Position numbers and translations under genes: made by a program. The notes under the pieces were generated by a model. The model worked only from the letters and a program-made list of their open reading frames with translations. It had not been told where the DNA came from and did no database searches. DNA of 11,825 nt from positions 1-11,825 of the forward strand of contig JAEYVE010000193.1 of assembly GCA_023432025.1 (NCBI GenBank), read 5' to 3'. Source of the stretch: Pseudomonadota bacterium. GTDB taxonomy: Bacteria > Myxococcota_A > Polyangia > Polyangiales > Polyangiaceae. This document shows, in pieces, positions 1-6,124 of the stretch; position 1 is the first letter of the stretch; every line of letters begins with the position of its first letter.

Positions 1-2
1 AC

Positions 3-317
3 TCCACCCCCGGCAAGGGCGAGCCAGGTCGCGGAGGCCCCGGCAAGCACAACGACCACCACCACCGTCATCACGGACACGATCACGGCGACCGCCATCG
101 TCACGGCCACGGTCACGACACCCACGACAAGAACAAGGACAAGGGTGGCGACAAGGACAAGGGTGGCGACAAGGACAAGAACAAGGACGCCGACAAGGAC
201 AAGGGTGGCGGCAAGGACAAGAACGCCGATAAGAACAAAGACAAGGACAAGGGGAAGGGACGCGACAAGCACGCGTGCGGCGGCAAGGGCGGCTGCGGCG
301 CTGGCTCCTGCGGCTGA
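3..317 (+). CDS. 3' end of a His-rich, Lys/Asp-repeat protein with a Cys-Gly tail (partial)
   Basis: The frame is open from the left edge to TGA at 315-317 (104 residues visible) and has no start codon inside the window, so the 5' end is missing. Three blocks follow one another: a Gly/Pro-rich stretch, a block of about 25 residues with 13 His mixed with Asp, Gly and Arg, and a Lys-Asp-Gly-Asn repeat. The last 15 residues are HACGGKGGCGAGSCG, with three Cys. Third codon positions are almost all G or C (AAG, GAC, GGC, CAC), which supports this frame over the Thr/Arg-rich alternative. A strong terminator follows at once. His and Cys clusters suggest metal binding. The Gly-Cys tail resembles precursors of peptide metallophores modified by DUF692 (MNIO) enzymes (HvfA/bufferin type), but this is only a resemblance. 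A plain metal-storage or low-complexity surface protein is equally possible. Confidence 0.75.
   Translation, partial: STPGKGEPGRGGPGKHNDHHHRHHGHDHGDRHRHGHGHDTHDKNKDKGGDKDKGGDKDKNKDADKDKGGGKDKNADKNKDKDKGKGRDKHACGGKGGCGAGSCG
133..210 (+). repeat. 18-bp tandem repeat encoding the Lys/Asp/Gly block
   Basis: The 18-mer ACAAGGACAAGGGTGGCG occurs exactly at 133-150 and 151-168, begins again at 169-179, and occurs exactly once more at 193-210. The unit is a multiple of three, so copy-number changes keep the reading frame. Degenerate AAGGAC units continue to about 255. This looks like slippage-driven expansion inside the coding region. Confidence 0.85.
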
Positions 318-345
318 GAATCGGCCCCCCGCGAGCTGTCGATAA

Positions 346-379
346 AGAATGGGCGAGAACTTTCGTTCTCGCCCATTTT
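346..379. terminator. Bidirectional intrinsic terminator
   Basis: A perfect 13-bp stem pairs 348-360 (AATGGGCGAGAAC) with 365-377 around a TTTC loop. It is extended by a G-T and an A-T pair to 346-379. On the plus strand the stem ends in a short T run, 31 bases after the His-rich gene's stop. On the minus strand it lies about 58 bases beyond the stop of the SnoaL-like gene, also with a T-rich tail. It probably ends both convergent transcripts. Confidence 0.88.
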
Positions 380-436
380 GCGTCGGATAGCCCTCCAGTC
401 GGCGGTTACGTCGTCGACCGATCGGCTAGGAAATGC

Positions 437-850
437 TCAGAGCAGCGTCCCGTGCGACAACGTGACCGGGTCCCGACTCCGCCAAGTGGAGGGGCTGTCG
501 TCGAGCTCCACATCGAGCGGAGACGCAGAAACGACGATGGAGCAAATTTTTCCTTCCTCGACCCGCACGAACAGGGCCGACCGGGAGCGCGTGCCGGTAT
601 CCGCTCGAATGCCGTCGAACACGAGCGCCACACGGTCGTCCTGCGTGAGCAGCTCGAGCAACGTCAAGTCGCGGAACGTCGGCGCCGCGCGGCAAAACTC
701 GACCAGGTCGTCTGCGTCGTCGAACGACGGTCCAATCCCCATGTCGAAGCGCACGTCGTCCGCCAGGCAGCGCCGCATCACTTCGAAGTCTTGGCTGTAC
801 CAGGCGTGCAGGTAACGCGTCACCAGGGATTCGTTGTCGCTGAGGCTCAT
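437..850 (-). CDS. SnoaL-like / NTF2-like domain protein
   Basis: This 137-residue protein has the size and layout of the SnoaL/NTF2-like cone fold. An N-terminal helix (SLVTRYLHAWYSQDFEVMRR, about residues 8-27) is followed by LADDVRFDMG (29-38). Then come a helix running into RDLTLLELLTQDDRVALVFDG and the final strand pair around VRVEEGKICSIVV. The family includes isomerases, hydrolases and many small-molecule binding proteins. No catalytic set can be assigned, so substrate and reaction are unknown. The ATG at 850 is chosen because GAGGAG lies 9 bases upstream (860-865). The gene stands alone, convergent with the His-rich gene and divergent from fabH across a 428-bp gap. No signal peptide is seen, so it is probably cytoplasmic. 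Confidence 0.85.
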   Translation of the reverse strand: MSLSDNESLVTRYLHAWYSQDFEVMRRCLADDVRFDMGIGPSFDDADDLVEFCRAAPTFRDLTLLELLTQDDRVALVFDGIRADTGTRSRSALFVRVEEGKICSIVVSASPLDVELDDSPSTWRSRDPVTLSHGTLL

Positions 851-859
851 GGCTCTCGA

Positions 860-865
860 CTCCTC
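860..865 (-). promoter_or_regulatory. Ribosome binding site of the SnoaL-like gene
   Basis: On the minus strand GAGGAG stands 9 bases before ATG at 850. It is one of the few clear Shine-Dalgarno sequences in the window and fixes this start. Confidence 0.75.
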
Positions 866-894
866 ATTCTCTCATCTTTGCCCAACAGCACCCC

Positions 895-916
895 ACGGAC
901 CGGTCGAACGGACCGG
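895..916. repeat. Overlapping direct and inverted repeat upstream of the SnoaL-like gene
   Basis: ACGGACCGG occurs twice (895-903 and 908-916), 13 bp apart. The same bases form a 6-bp inverted repeat, CCGGTC (900-905) and GACCGG (911-916), with a 5-base spacer. It lies about 50 bp upstream of the SnoaL-like start codon, where an operator or a leader hairpin would sit. Its function is inferred from position only. Confidence 0.45.
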
Positions 917-1278
917 CTCTTGGGGCTGGGCTGTCCACGACAGTTGCCTTTTCTTCGAGTTACTCGTCAAACAGCGCCGGCGTTGCGTCCTCGAACGGAA
1001 ACCGACGGGGTCGATCGCGGCTCGGCCGGCGCGGGAGAAACCCGAGCTGGTCCGACCTGAGGAGGCCTCGAGCCGCTGCCGTAGCAACGGGCGGCGGGGT
1101 GAACGCCCGCCCTTGGCCCTGCGCTGAGCCTCCACTCTCCCCAGAGTAGCACTCAGCGCGCGCGCGGGCCGTCCGCTCCCCGTGGGCGCAACACACGCTC
1201 GGGGTGGCCGTTGTCGGTCGAAGGCGCCGGTCCCAGGGCTGACGCTTCCCATTCAGTCGGGTACAAGGCACGCGAGCC

Positions 1279-2334
1279 ATGCCGGGAATGAAAATCACAG
1301 GAACGGGGCGCTATCTCCCCGGCGAACCCGTGACCAACAGCGCCCTCGCGCGCGTGATGGACACGAACGACGAGTGGATCGTCCAACGCACCGGCATCAC
1401 ACAACGCTACTTTGCCGAGCCGGGGCAGGGCCCGGCCGACCTTGCCTTGCCCGCCTGCCGCGCGGCGCTCGCAGCAGCGGAGCTCGAGCCCACGCAAATC
1501 GACTACCTGCTCTTCAGCACCATGACGCCCGACTACGTGTTCCCCGGCTCGGGTGCACTGCTCGCGGCGCAGCTGGGCACAGGGACCGCGCCCGCGCTCG
1601 ACCTACGCACCCAGTGTGCCGCATTCCTCTTCAGTCTGCAGGTGGCCGACGGTCTCCTCCGCGCCGGGGCGGCGCGGCGCGTGCTCATCGTGGGCGCGGA
1701 GGCACATGCGGGCCTGATGCCCTGGAAAGACTGGGACATTTTGCGAGGGCAACGCGACGGCACAGCCAGCGACGTCGCGCGCGCCCACGCCACGGCGCAC
1801 CGCGGCTGGTCCGTCATTTTCGGCGATGGCGCGGGCGCGCTGGTCGTCGAACGCACGGACGACGACCAACGCGGACTCTTGGGGATCGATCTTCACACCG
1901 ACGGGCACTACGCCACCCAGCTCCACATTCCGTCCGGCTTCCGCTCTCAACCGTACGTTTCCGCGGCGGACTTGGAGGCGGGCGCGCACTACCCCGTCAT
2001 GGAGGGGCGCGAAATCTTCAAACACGCCGTGACCAAGCTGCCGCGCTCCGCGCGCGCGGTGTGCGAACGCGCCCACGTCGCGCTGGGAGACGTCGATTGG
2101 TTCGTGGCGCACCAAGCCAATCAGCGTATCAACGACGCCATCGGTGAGCGCCTGGGCGTCGACACGCGCCGCATTCCCTCCAACATCGAGCGCTACGGCA
2201 ACACCTCAGGCGCCACCATCCCGATTTTGCTCGACGAAATGCGCCGCGACGGTCGTCTCACCGAGGGGCAGCTCTTGTGCTTCCTCGCGCTCGGCGCGGG
2301 TTTGCATTGGGGCAGCGCGCTCGTCCGCACGTAA
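1279..2334 (+). CDS. fabH: Beta-ketoacyl-ACP synthase III (FabH-like)
   Basis: KAS III condenses an acyl-CoA starter with malonyl-ACP to begin fatty acid synthesis, or a related acyl condensation. The 351-residue product opens with KITGTGRYLP and carries the full catalytic triad: Cys113 (TQCAAF), His278 in AHQAN, and Asn308 in RYGNTS. The PVMEGREIFK block (239-248) and the C-terminal GLHWGSALVRT are also typical. It is about 30 residues longer than E. coli FabH. Much of the excess is an insert at about 147-175, between the VGAEAH segment and FGDGAGA (181-187). The ATG at 1288 (MKITGTG) is an equally good start by alignment; neither has a strong ribosome binding site. No other fab genes are nearby, so it may serve a specialised lipid or secondary pathway rather than housekeeping synthesis. 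Confidence 0.93.
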   Translation: MPGMKITGTGRYLPGEPVTNSALARVMDTNDEWIVQRTGITQRYFAEPGQGPADLALPACRAALAAAELEPTQIDYLLFSTMTPDYVFPGSGALLAAQLGTGTAPALDLRTQCAAFLFSLQVADGLLRAGAARRVLIVGAEAHAGLMPWKDWDILRGQRDGTASDVARAHATAHRGWSVIFGDGAGALVVERTDDDQRGLLGIDLHTDGHYATQLHIPSGFRSQPYVSAADLEAGAHYPVMEGREIFKHAVTKLPRSARAVCERAHVALGDVDWFVAHQANQRINDAIGERLGVDTRRIPSNIERYGNTSGATIPILLDEMRRDGRLTEGQLLCFLALGAGLHWGSALVRT

Positions 2335-2367
2335 ACCCATTGTCCGTCCGCGTCTCGGGCCCCTACG

Positions 2368-2910
2368 ATGGGCGCCGCCATGTCGAGCCTGCGATTGTTC
2401 GTCTGGGCGCCCGTTCTCGCGCTCGCCTTGCTCACGCTGCCCAACTGCGATGACGACGGCGGGGGCTGCGAGCCCGGTCACCCGTGCAACTGTCGCGGCG
2501 GCATTTGCGAGGTGGACTGCTCGGACATCGACGGCTGTCAGCCGATTTGCGCCGAGCACAACGCGTGTCGCGCGCGCTGCGGGGACGACTGCCTGTTCGA
2601 CTGCACGCGCGGCACCGAGTGCCAGGTGGAGTGCAGAAACGACTGCCAGGTAACGTGCGACGCCGCCAGCGACTGCCAGGCGAGCTGCGGCGCGCGCTGC
2701 CACTACGAGTGCAGCAACGTGTCGGACTGCGAGCCCAAGGTGGGCCCGGACAGCGTGGTGGAGTGCACCAGCGTAGGTCGCTGCAGCGTGAGCTGCGACG
2801 GCGCGTGCGAGGTGTTCTGCAACGGCACCGGCAGCTGCGACGTGCGCTGCTCTTCGGGCTCTGCCGTGGAGTGCGGCGGCGGCCGCGTCGTGTGCGGAGG
2901 CTCCTGCTGA
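2368..2910 (+). CDS. Secreted Cys-rich protein with 18-residue periodic cysteines
   Basis: This 180-residue product has 31 Cys (about 17%). The N-terminus is a signal sequence (hydrophobic VWAPVLALALLTLP) ending at Cys27 followed by DDD. LPNC is a poor lipobox, so lipoprotein processing is possible but uncertain. From residue 67 the cysteines follow C-x3-C-x3-C-x3-C-x5 in a strict 18-residue period: 67/71/75/79, 85/89/93/97, 103/107/111/115, 121/-/-/133, 139/143/147/151 and 157/161/-/169. Where Cys is absent the spacing is kept. Eighteen residues per turn is typical of beta-solenoid coils, so a disulfide- or metal-stapled solenoid is a reasonable inference. The function is unknown. ATG at 2380 is an alternative start that also gives a good signal peptide. 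The gene follows fabH by 33 bp and may be co-transcribed with it. Confidence 0.82.
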   Translation: MGAAMSSLRLFVWAPVLALALLTLPNCDDDGGGCEPGHPCNCRGGICEVDCSDIDGCQPICAEHNACRARCGDDCLFDCTRGTECQVECRNDCQVTCDAASDCQASCGARCHYECSNVSDCEPKVGPDSVVECTSVGRCSVSCDGACEVFCNGTGSCDVRCSSGSAVECGGGRVVCGGSC

Positions 2911-2964
2911 GCGGCGGCTTCGGCTGAGCGGCGGCTCCTGCTGAGCGGGTTTCGGCTGAGCGGG
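2899..2964 (+). repeat. Short tandem repeat carrying the stop codon of the Cys-rich gene
   Basis: Three 17-bp units (2899-2915, 2916-2932, 2933-2949) and one 15-bp unit (2950-2964) share GCTGAGCGG. Units 1 and 3 read GGCTCCTGCTGAGCGG; units 2 and 4 carry TTCGGCTGAGCGG. Each unit contains TGA, and the first is the actual stop codon at 2908-2910. Duplication of the gene's own 3' end is the simplest origin. Confidence 0.85.
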
Positions 2965-2975
2965 TTTCGCTCAGC
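2955..2975. terminator. Hairpin between convergent genes (probable terminator)
   Basis: The last repeat unit, GCTGAGCG (2955-2962), pairs with CGCTCAGC (2968-2975) around a GGTTT loop. It includes the stop codon of the minus-strand STAS gene (2971-2973) and lies just after the Cys-rich gene. There is no T run, so termination is inferred from position. Confidence 0.5.
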
Positions 2976-3345
2976 TCTCGATGGTCACCAGGCCCATGGC
3001 CAAGCGACGGAGTGCCTCCAGGCTGCGGCGCTGCCAGTGATGTTGTGGATCCGTACGAAAGACGATGGCCACGGGCTTCGGCGCTTCCTTGGAGCGTTCG
3101 ATGAACGTGACGAACGCCTTGAAGCAGCTCGAGTTCATGAACGCGAGCTCACGAAAGTCGAACACCACGCGCTCGATGTCGAGACGACGCGTTTCGAGCG
3201 AGGCCTTTTCCAGGTACTCGCCGAGCGGCTCGATGGCTTCCATGTCCCCGCTGCCGCGCAGGGCGAGCGTGAGGCACACGCCGTCCAAGGCCGCCTCGAT
3301 ACCGAACGTGCTCTGCTGCAATGTGCCGAGGCTCAACTCGCCCAT
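2971..3345 (-). CDS. STAS-domain protein (anti-sigma-factor-antagonist-like)
   Basis: This 124-residue protein has a STAS-like layout: strand DGVCLTLALRGSGD (21-34), a helix, then VVFDFRELAFMNSSCFKAF (60-78). That last segment matches the phospho-acceptor loop of SpoIIAA/RsbV-type antagonists, with Ser72 or Ser73 as the likely phosphorylated residue. It resembles the group near cyanobacterial slr1659 more than classical RsbV; that assignment is from memory. The ATG at 3345 has GGAG five bases upstream (3351-3354). The start overlaps the end of the ATPase gene by 13 bp, so the two are probably translationally coupled. The expected role is to bind the ATPase and be switched by phosphorylation. 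No sigma factor or phosphatase is visible in the window. Confidence 0.78.
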   Translation of the reverse strand: MGELSLGTLQQSTFGIEAALDGVCLTLALRGSGDMEAIEPLGEYLEKASLETRRLDIERVVFDFRELAFMNSSCFKAFVTFIERSKEAPKPVAIVFRTDPQHHWQRRSLEALRRLAMGLVTIES

Positions 3346-3818
3346 TCGGTCTCCGCGAGCGCCGCTTCTGCGACGATATTGATGCGGCCCCCCGCGATGC
3401 GATGTGAAAGCTCCATCTCACCCTCAGCGCGGATGCGCGCCAGGCCCAGTCCGGAGCCTTGGCGTCGCTTCGCGCTCGCTTGAATCGTTCTATCGTAGAA
3501 TGCCACAGGGTCCTCTGCATCCTGAAGCTCGACGAGAAAACGTTCGAGCTGCTCGGCCTCTTCCGCGCCCACCTCGTTGCTGGTTTCGATGCGCACGATG
3601 CGCACCGCGTCCGCAACGGCGACCTCCACCGACAGCTCGCACATTCCCCCCGCCGAGTACTTGACCACGTTTTCGACGAGCTCGTGGGCGACCATGTTCA
3701 CGCGACTCAGAGCGTCCCCATCGCCCAAGAGCTCACGACAGAACTGCCGTACGAGTGTCGTCACGCGCGCTACGAAGGTACGCCGTGGCGGAAAGCGAAG
3801 GACGATCGATGGCTGCAT
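3333..3818 (-). CDS. RsbW-like GHKL ATPase / serine kinase
   Basis: This 161-residue protein is the size of an anti-sigma-factor kinase domain. The N-box is MVAHELVENVVKY (42-54), with the family's E/N pair at Glu49-Asn50, and the Gly-rich ATP lid is GSGLGLARIRAE (121-132). The region where a DxG motif is expected reads IETSNEV (78-84), so nucleotide contacts may be altered. The family binds a partner (sigma factor or effector) and phosphorylates a STAS antagonist, here most likely the overlapping downstream gene. It follows the zinc-ribbon gene by 23 bp on the same strand. No clear ribosome binding site is seen, so coupling to the upstream gene is likely. The slr1658-like group is the closest match I recall. 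Confidence 0.8.
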   Translation of the reverse strand: MQPSIVLRFPPRRTFVARVTTLVRQFCRELLGDGDALSRVNMVAHELVENVVKYSAGGMCELSVEVAVADAVRIVRIETSNEVGAEEAEQLERFLVELQDAEDPVAFYDRTIQASAKRRQGSGLGLARIRAEGEMELSHRIAGGRINIVAEAALAETEWAS

Positions 3819-3841
3819 CGAGACGATGGGGTCTGGTTCGC

Positions 3842-5092
3842 CTATTCGGAGTTGGAGCTCGCCTTGGCCTTGAAGATTTCGGCGAAGTCCTTGCTGGAGC
3901 CGACGCTCGGTGGCCGGACGGGCTCGTCCGAAGCGGGCGCCTTCTTATCGGTGAGCTGAAGCGACGCGGGGCCTGCGCCCGGAACCACTTCGTCTGCGTC
4001 CGCGCGGTAGGGTGCGACCGACGCACCAATGACGGGGCGCCGCTCCGGCGCGGCTTGGCTTGCAGGTGAGGGAACGACCGCCGGCTGCTTGGAGTTGAAG
4101 TAGACCGCACCGCCGACCGCAGCGGCGATGCCGAGCACCGCAAACACCAACGGGCGACGCGAGCCGCGACGGAACTCCGCGTGTGGATCCCGCACGCTCG
4201 GCGTTTGGAAATCCGGCGAGGAAACGGACGCAGAAGGCGCGCCGAGCGGAGCCGTCTCGAACACGGGGGCTGCCGGAGGCGCGGCGATACCGTACGGCGA
4301 CGGAGCAGCGCCCAAGGGCGCACCCGGCTGCACGAATGGCGACGACGCTGGCGGAGGCGCAAACGGCGAAGCGGCTGGCTGGCCGCCAAAGGGTGACGAC
4401 GGAGGCGCGCCACCGAACGGCGACGACGCCCCAGCGAGCGGCGAGGACGCGGGCGGCGTGAACGGATTGAAGGTTTCCGCCGGCGACGAGGGCGCAGACG
4501 CCAACGCCTCGTTGATGGACGCGGACAGAGCGCTTGCTTCCTCTGCCGTTGCAGGGTGAGACGCAATGGCCGCGCTCGGAAGACTCAGCGGAAGGTCGGG
4601 CGCGACGCTGGTCACGACGTCCGAAGCAGACGGCGCTGGGCTACGCGGCGGCGGAAGAGCTTCTACGCTCGGCGCGGAAGGCGCCGTGCGACGCGGAGGA
4701 GGCAAGGGAGGCGGAGAAGGCGCTGCAGCTTCAACGACGCTTGCCGATTCACCAGGCGACGAGCCCGGACGAGCGGGCGGAGCGGGACGCGCTGGCGGAG
4801 CCGGCACATCGTCGTCCAAAGCCGGAGGTGGCGCCGCAGCAACGGGAGCAACGGGAGCGAGCGGCACTCCCACCATGGTGGAACGCGCGCTCGTGACCGG
4901 CTTGGGAGCTTCCACCGTACGCGGCGTTGCGGCCGTAACGACGAGCGAGGCGCCGCGCGCATCGAGCGAGAGGGAGCCGGAGCAATGCTTGCACTTGATC
5001 GTGACGAGCTTGCCCGCCACCTTCCGCTCGTAGATGTCCTCGGAAAGCGTGAGGACGTGACCACACTGAACGCAGGCGACCGAATGGGGCAT
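3842..5092 (-). CDS. Zinc-ribbon, Pro/Ala-rich, single-pass membrane protein
   Basis: This 416-residue protein has three parts. Residues 1-50 are a zinc ribbon of the MJ0042/FHA-adaptor type with two CxxC pairs (Cys7/Cys10 and Cys34/Cys37) around YERKVAGKLVTIKC. Residues about 55-310 are a disordered Pro/Ala/Ser linker with several SSPF/SPFGG repeats in the second half. Residues about 314-332 (LVFAVLGIAAAVGGAVYF) form one membrane segment preceded by RRGSRR, which puts the ribbon in the cytoplasm. About 84 residues follow outside, ending DFAEIFKAKAS. The architecture is common in myxobacteria; the molecular role is unknown. The ATG at 5092 is chosen because the zinc ribbon begins at once. The open frame upstream has no protein-like composition and runs across the divergent outer-membrane gene. 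It heads a probable operon with the ATPase and STAS genes. Confidence 0.78.
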   Translation of the reverse strand: MPHSVACVQCGHVLTLSEDIYERKVAGKLVTIKCKHCSGSLSLDARGASLVVTAATPRTVEAPKPVTSARSTMVGVPLAPVAPVAAAPPPALDDDVPAPPARPAPPARPGSSPGESASVVEAAAPSPPPLPPPRRTAPSAPSVEALPPPRSPAPSASDVVTSVAPDLPLSLPSAAIASHPATAEEASALSASINEALASAPSSPAETFNPFTPPASSPLAGASSPFGGAPPSSPFGGQPAASPFAPPPASSPFVQPGAPLGAAPSPYGIAAPPAAPVFETAPLGAPSASVSSPDFQTPSVRDPHAEFRRGSRRPLVFAVLGIAAAVGGAVYFNSKQPAVVPSPASQAAPERRPVIGASVAPYRADADEVVPGAGPASLQLTDKKAPASDEPVRPPSVGSSKDFAEIFKAKASSNSE

Positions 5093-5137
5093 TGCGCCGT
5101 AGCGTACACGCCAGAACGCATCCAGGCCTCCCCTTTC

Positions 5138-6058
5138 GTGCGCTTTTTCGAAGGTCACGGCGGCCGTTACAGCAGAGCGTCTTGCCCATTCGTGGCGGCG
5201 TTCGCTCTGCTTTTTTTCGCCAGCTCGCGCGCAAGCGCCGCGGAAACTTTCAGCGACACCGAGACCCCTCCGAGTAACGGCAACCCCACCGTGCCCATGA
5301 GTGGCGCAGAAGCTGCGCAAGCGAGCGCGCCGAACAACGCCGCGACAAAAGTGCTGCCCCGCGCCAACACCGCAACGAAGGCCGACGAGCGCGTGCCTCT
5401 CGCCGCGCCCTACGCGGATCCAGCGCCAGAAGGCTTCAACGGCGTGTGGATGGGCACCACGTACCGGACACGCACCGGCTTCTTTGCGCGTGCCAGCGCG
5501 GGTGCAAGCTACTTGCACATTTTCCGGTCGGCCGAATCCACCCAAGCCGCAGGCACCGAGGCGTTCACGGGCAGCTCGTCCGTGGACACCGTGCTCACCG
5601 AGCTGGAGCTGATCTTGGGCGGCTCGCTTTCACGCGACCTCGGGCTGGGCTTCATCGTTCGCGTGGGCAACGCGACCAACGCGCAGCTCTCTACCTCGGG
5701 CGAGTCAATCGACTTGAAGGGCGGCCTCGGCGTGGCCCTGCTGGGGCTCAGCGGCCTCGTGTACCTGGGCCCGGACAGCGGTTGGTTCCTCGGGGCCAGC
5801 GCGGGCCTCGAAAGTTGGACGGCGCGCCTCGAAGAGGGGGCGCTCGACGAAATTGGCGGCAACGGCGTGTGCGTGTCGCTGCTCGGCGGACGCGACTTCT
5901 GGCTCGGAGGCAACTGGGCGCTCGGCGCGCTCGCCCGCGTCGACGGCGGCATCGCCACGGGCAACACCGAACGCCAGGTGAGCCAAACGCAGCTCCAGGG
6001 CTCCGAAACGGACTACTCGTTCAAGGCCGCGCTGGCGCTCGCGTTGACGTACTACTGA
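5138..6058 (+). CDS. Predicted outer-membrane beta-barrel protein
   Basis: Reading from GTG at 5138 gives 306 residues. The signal peptide has a basic n-region (MRFFEGHGGRYSR), a hydrophobic core (CPFVAAFALLFF) and a likely cleavage after SRASA (residue 34). A polar Pro/Thr/Ala stretch follows. From about residue 105 there are alternating amphipathic strands (GFFARASAGASYLHIF, SGWFLGASAGLESWTA, NWALGALARVDGG). The protein ends in FKAALALALTYY, a C-terminal aromatic strand like those used for barrel insertion. No family name can be given. The start is uncertain: GTG at 5192 would leave only the hydrophobic core, and ATG at 5084 would overlap the divergent zinc-ribbon gene. It starts back to back with that gene, with about 45 bp between the start codons. 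Confidence 0.72.
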   Translation: MRFFEGHGGRYSRASCPFVAAFALLFFASSRASAAETFSDTETPPSNGNPTVPMSGAEAAQASAPNNAATKVLPRANTATKADERVPLAAPYADPAPEGFNGVWMGTTYRTRTGFFARASAGASYLHIFRSAESTQAAGTEAFTGSSSVDTVLTELELILGGSLSRDLGLGFIVRVGNATNAQLSTSGESIDLKGGLGVALLGLSGLVYLGPDSGWFLGASAGLESWTARLEEGALDEIGGNGVCVSLLGGRDFWLGGNWALGALARVDGGIATGNTERQVSQTQLQGSETDYSFKAALALALTYY

Positions 6059-6124
6059 GCCCCGCTTCGAGGCGAGCGCGCACCGGGGGTGGACGATTCG
6101 CGCGTTGCGCTATGGTCCCAGCGC

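Larger units (their letters stand above)
851..1278. other. Gene-free divergent intergenic region
   Basis: These 428 bp separate the minus-strand SnoaL-like gene from plus-strand fabH and should carry both promoters. The frames that stay open here translate to Arg/Pro-rich sequence with no family features and no ribosome binding sites, so I call none. Visible content is the repeat at 895-916 and a weak GC-rich inverted repeat at 1089-1112 (GGGCGG and CCGCCC). I cannot place -35/-10 boxes with confidence. Confidence 0.6.

Noticed and set aside
315..317. TGA after the Cys-rich tail read as selenocysteine
   Set aside because: The hairpin at 346-379 lies too far downstream for a bacterial SECIS and has the perfect stem and T run of a terminator; the tail already ends naturally in Cys-Gly.
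113..376. Minus-strand Leu/Ser/Phe-rich open frame across the His-rich gene
   Set aside because: It is the mirror of the Lys/Asp repeat, has no ribosome binding site and crosses the terminator.
1089..1112. GC-rich inverted repeat upstream of fabH as a regulatory hairpin
   Set aside because: Only about six pairs and easily formed by chance in sequence this rich in G and C.
872..1252. Minus-strand open frame in the gap before fabH
   Set aside because: Arg/Pro/Ser-rich with no domain features; long open frames arise by chance at this GC content.
4128..4559. Plus-strand Gly/Asp/Ala-rich open frame
   Set aside because: It is the antisense of the Pro/Ala/Ser linker and has the expected complementary composition.
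4556..5137. N-terminal extension of the outer-membrane frame
   Set aside because: Arg-rich sequence antisense to the zinc-ribbon gene; a proper signal peptide begins at GTG 5138.
5093..5545. N-terminal extension of the zinc-ribbon frame by about 150 residues
   Set aside because: It is antisense to the signal peptide and barrel of the outer-membrane gene, and zinc ribbons of this type start at the N-terminus, as at ATG 5092.
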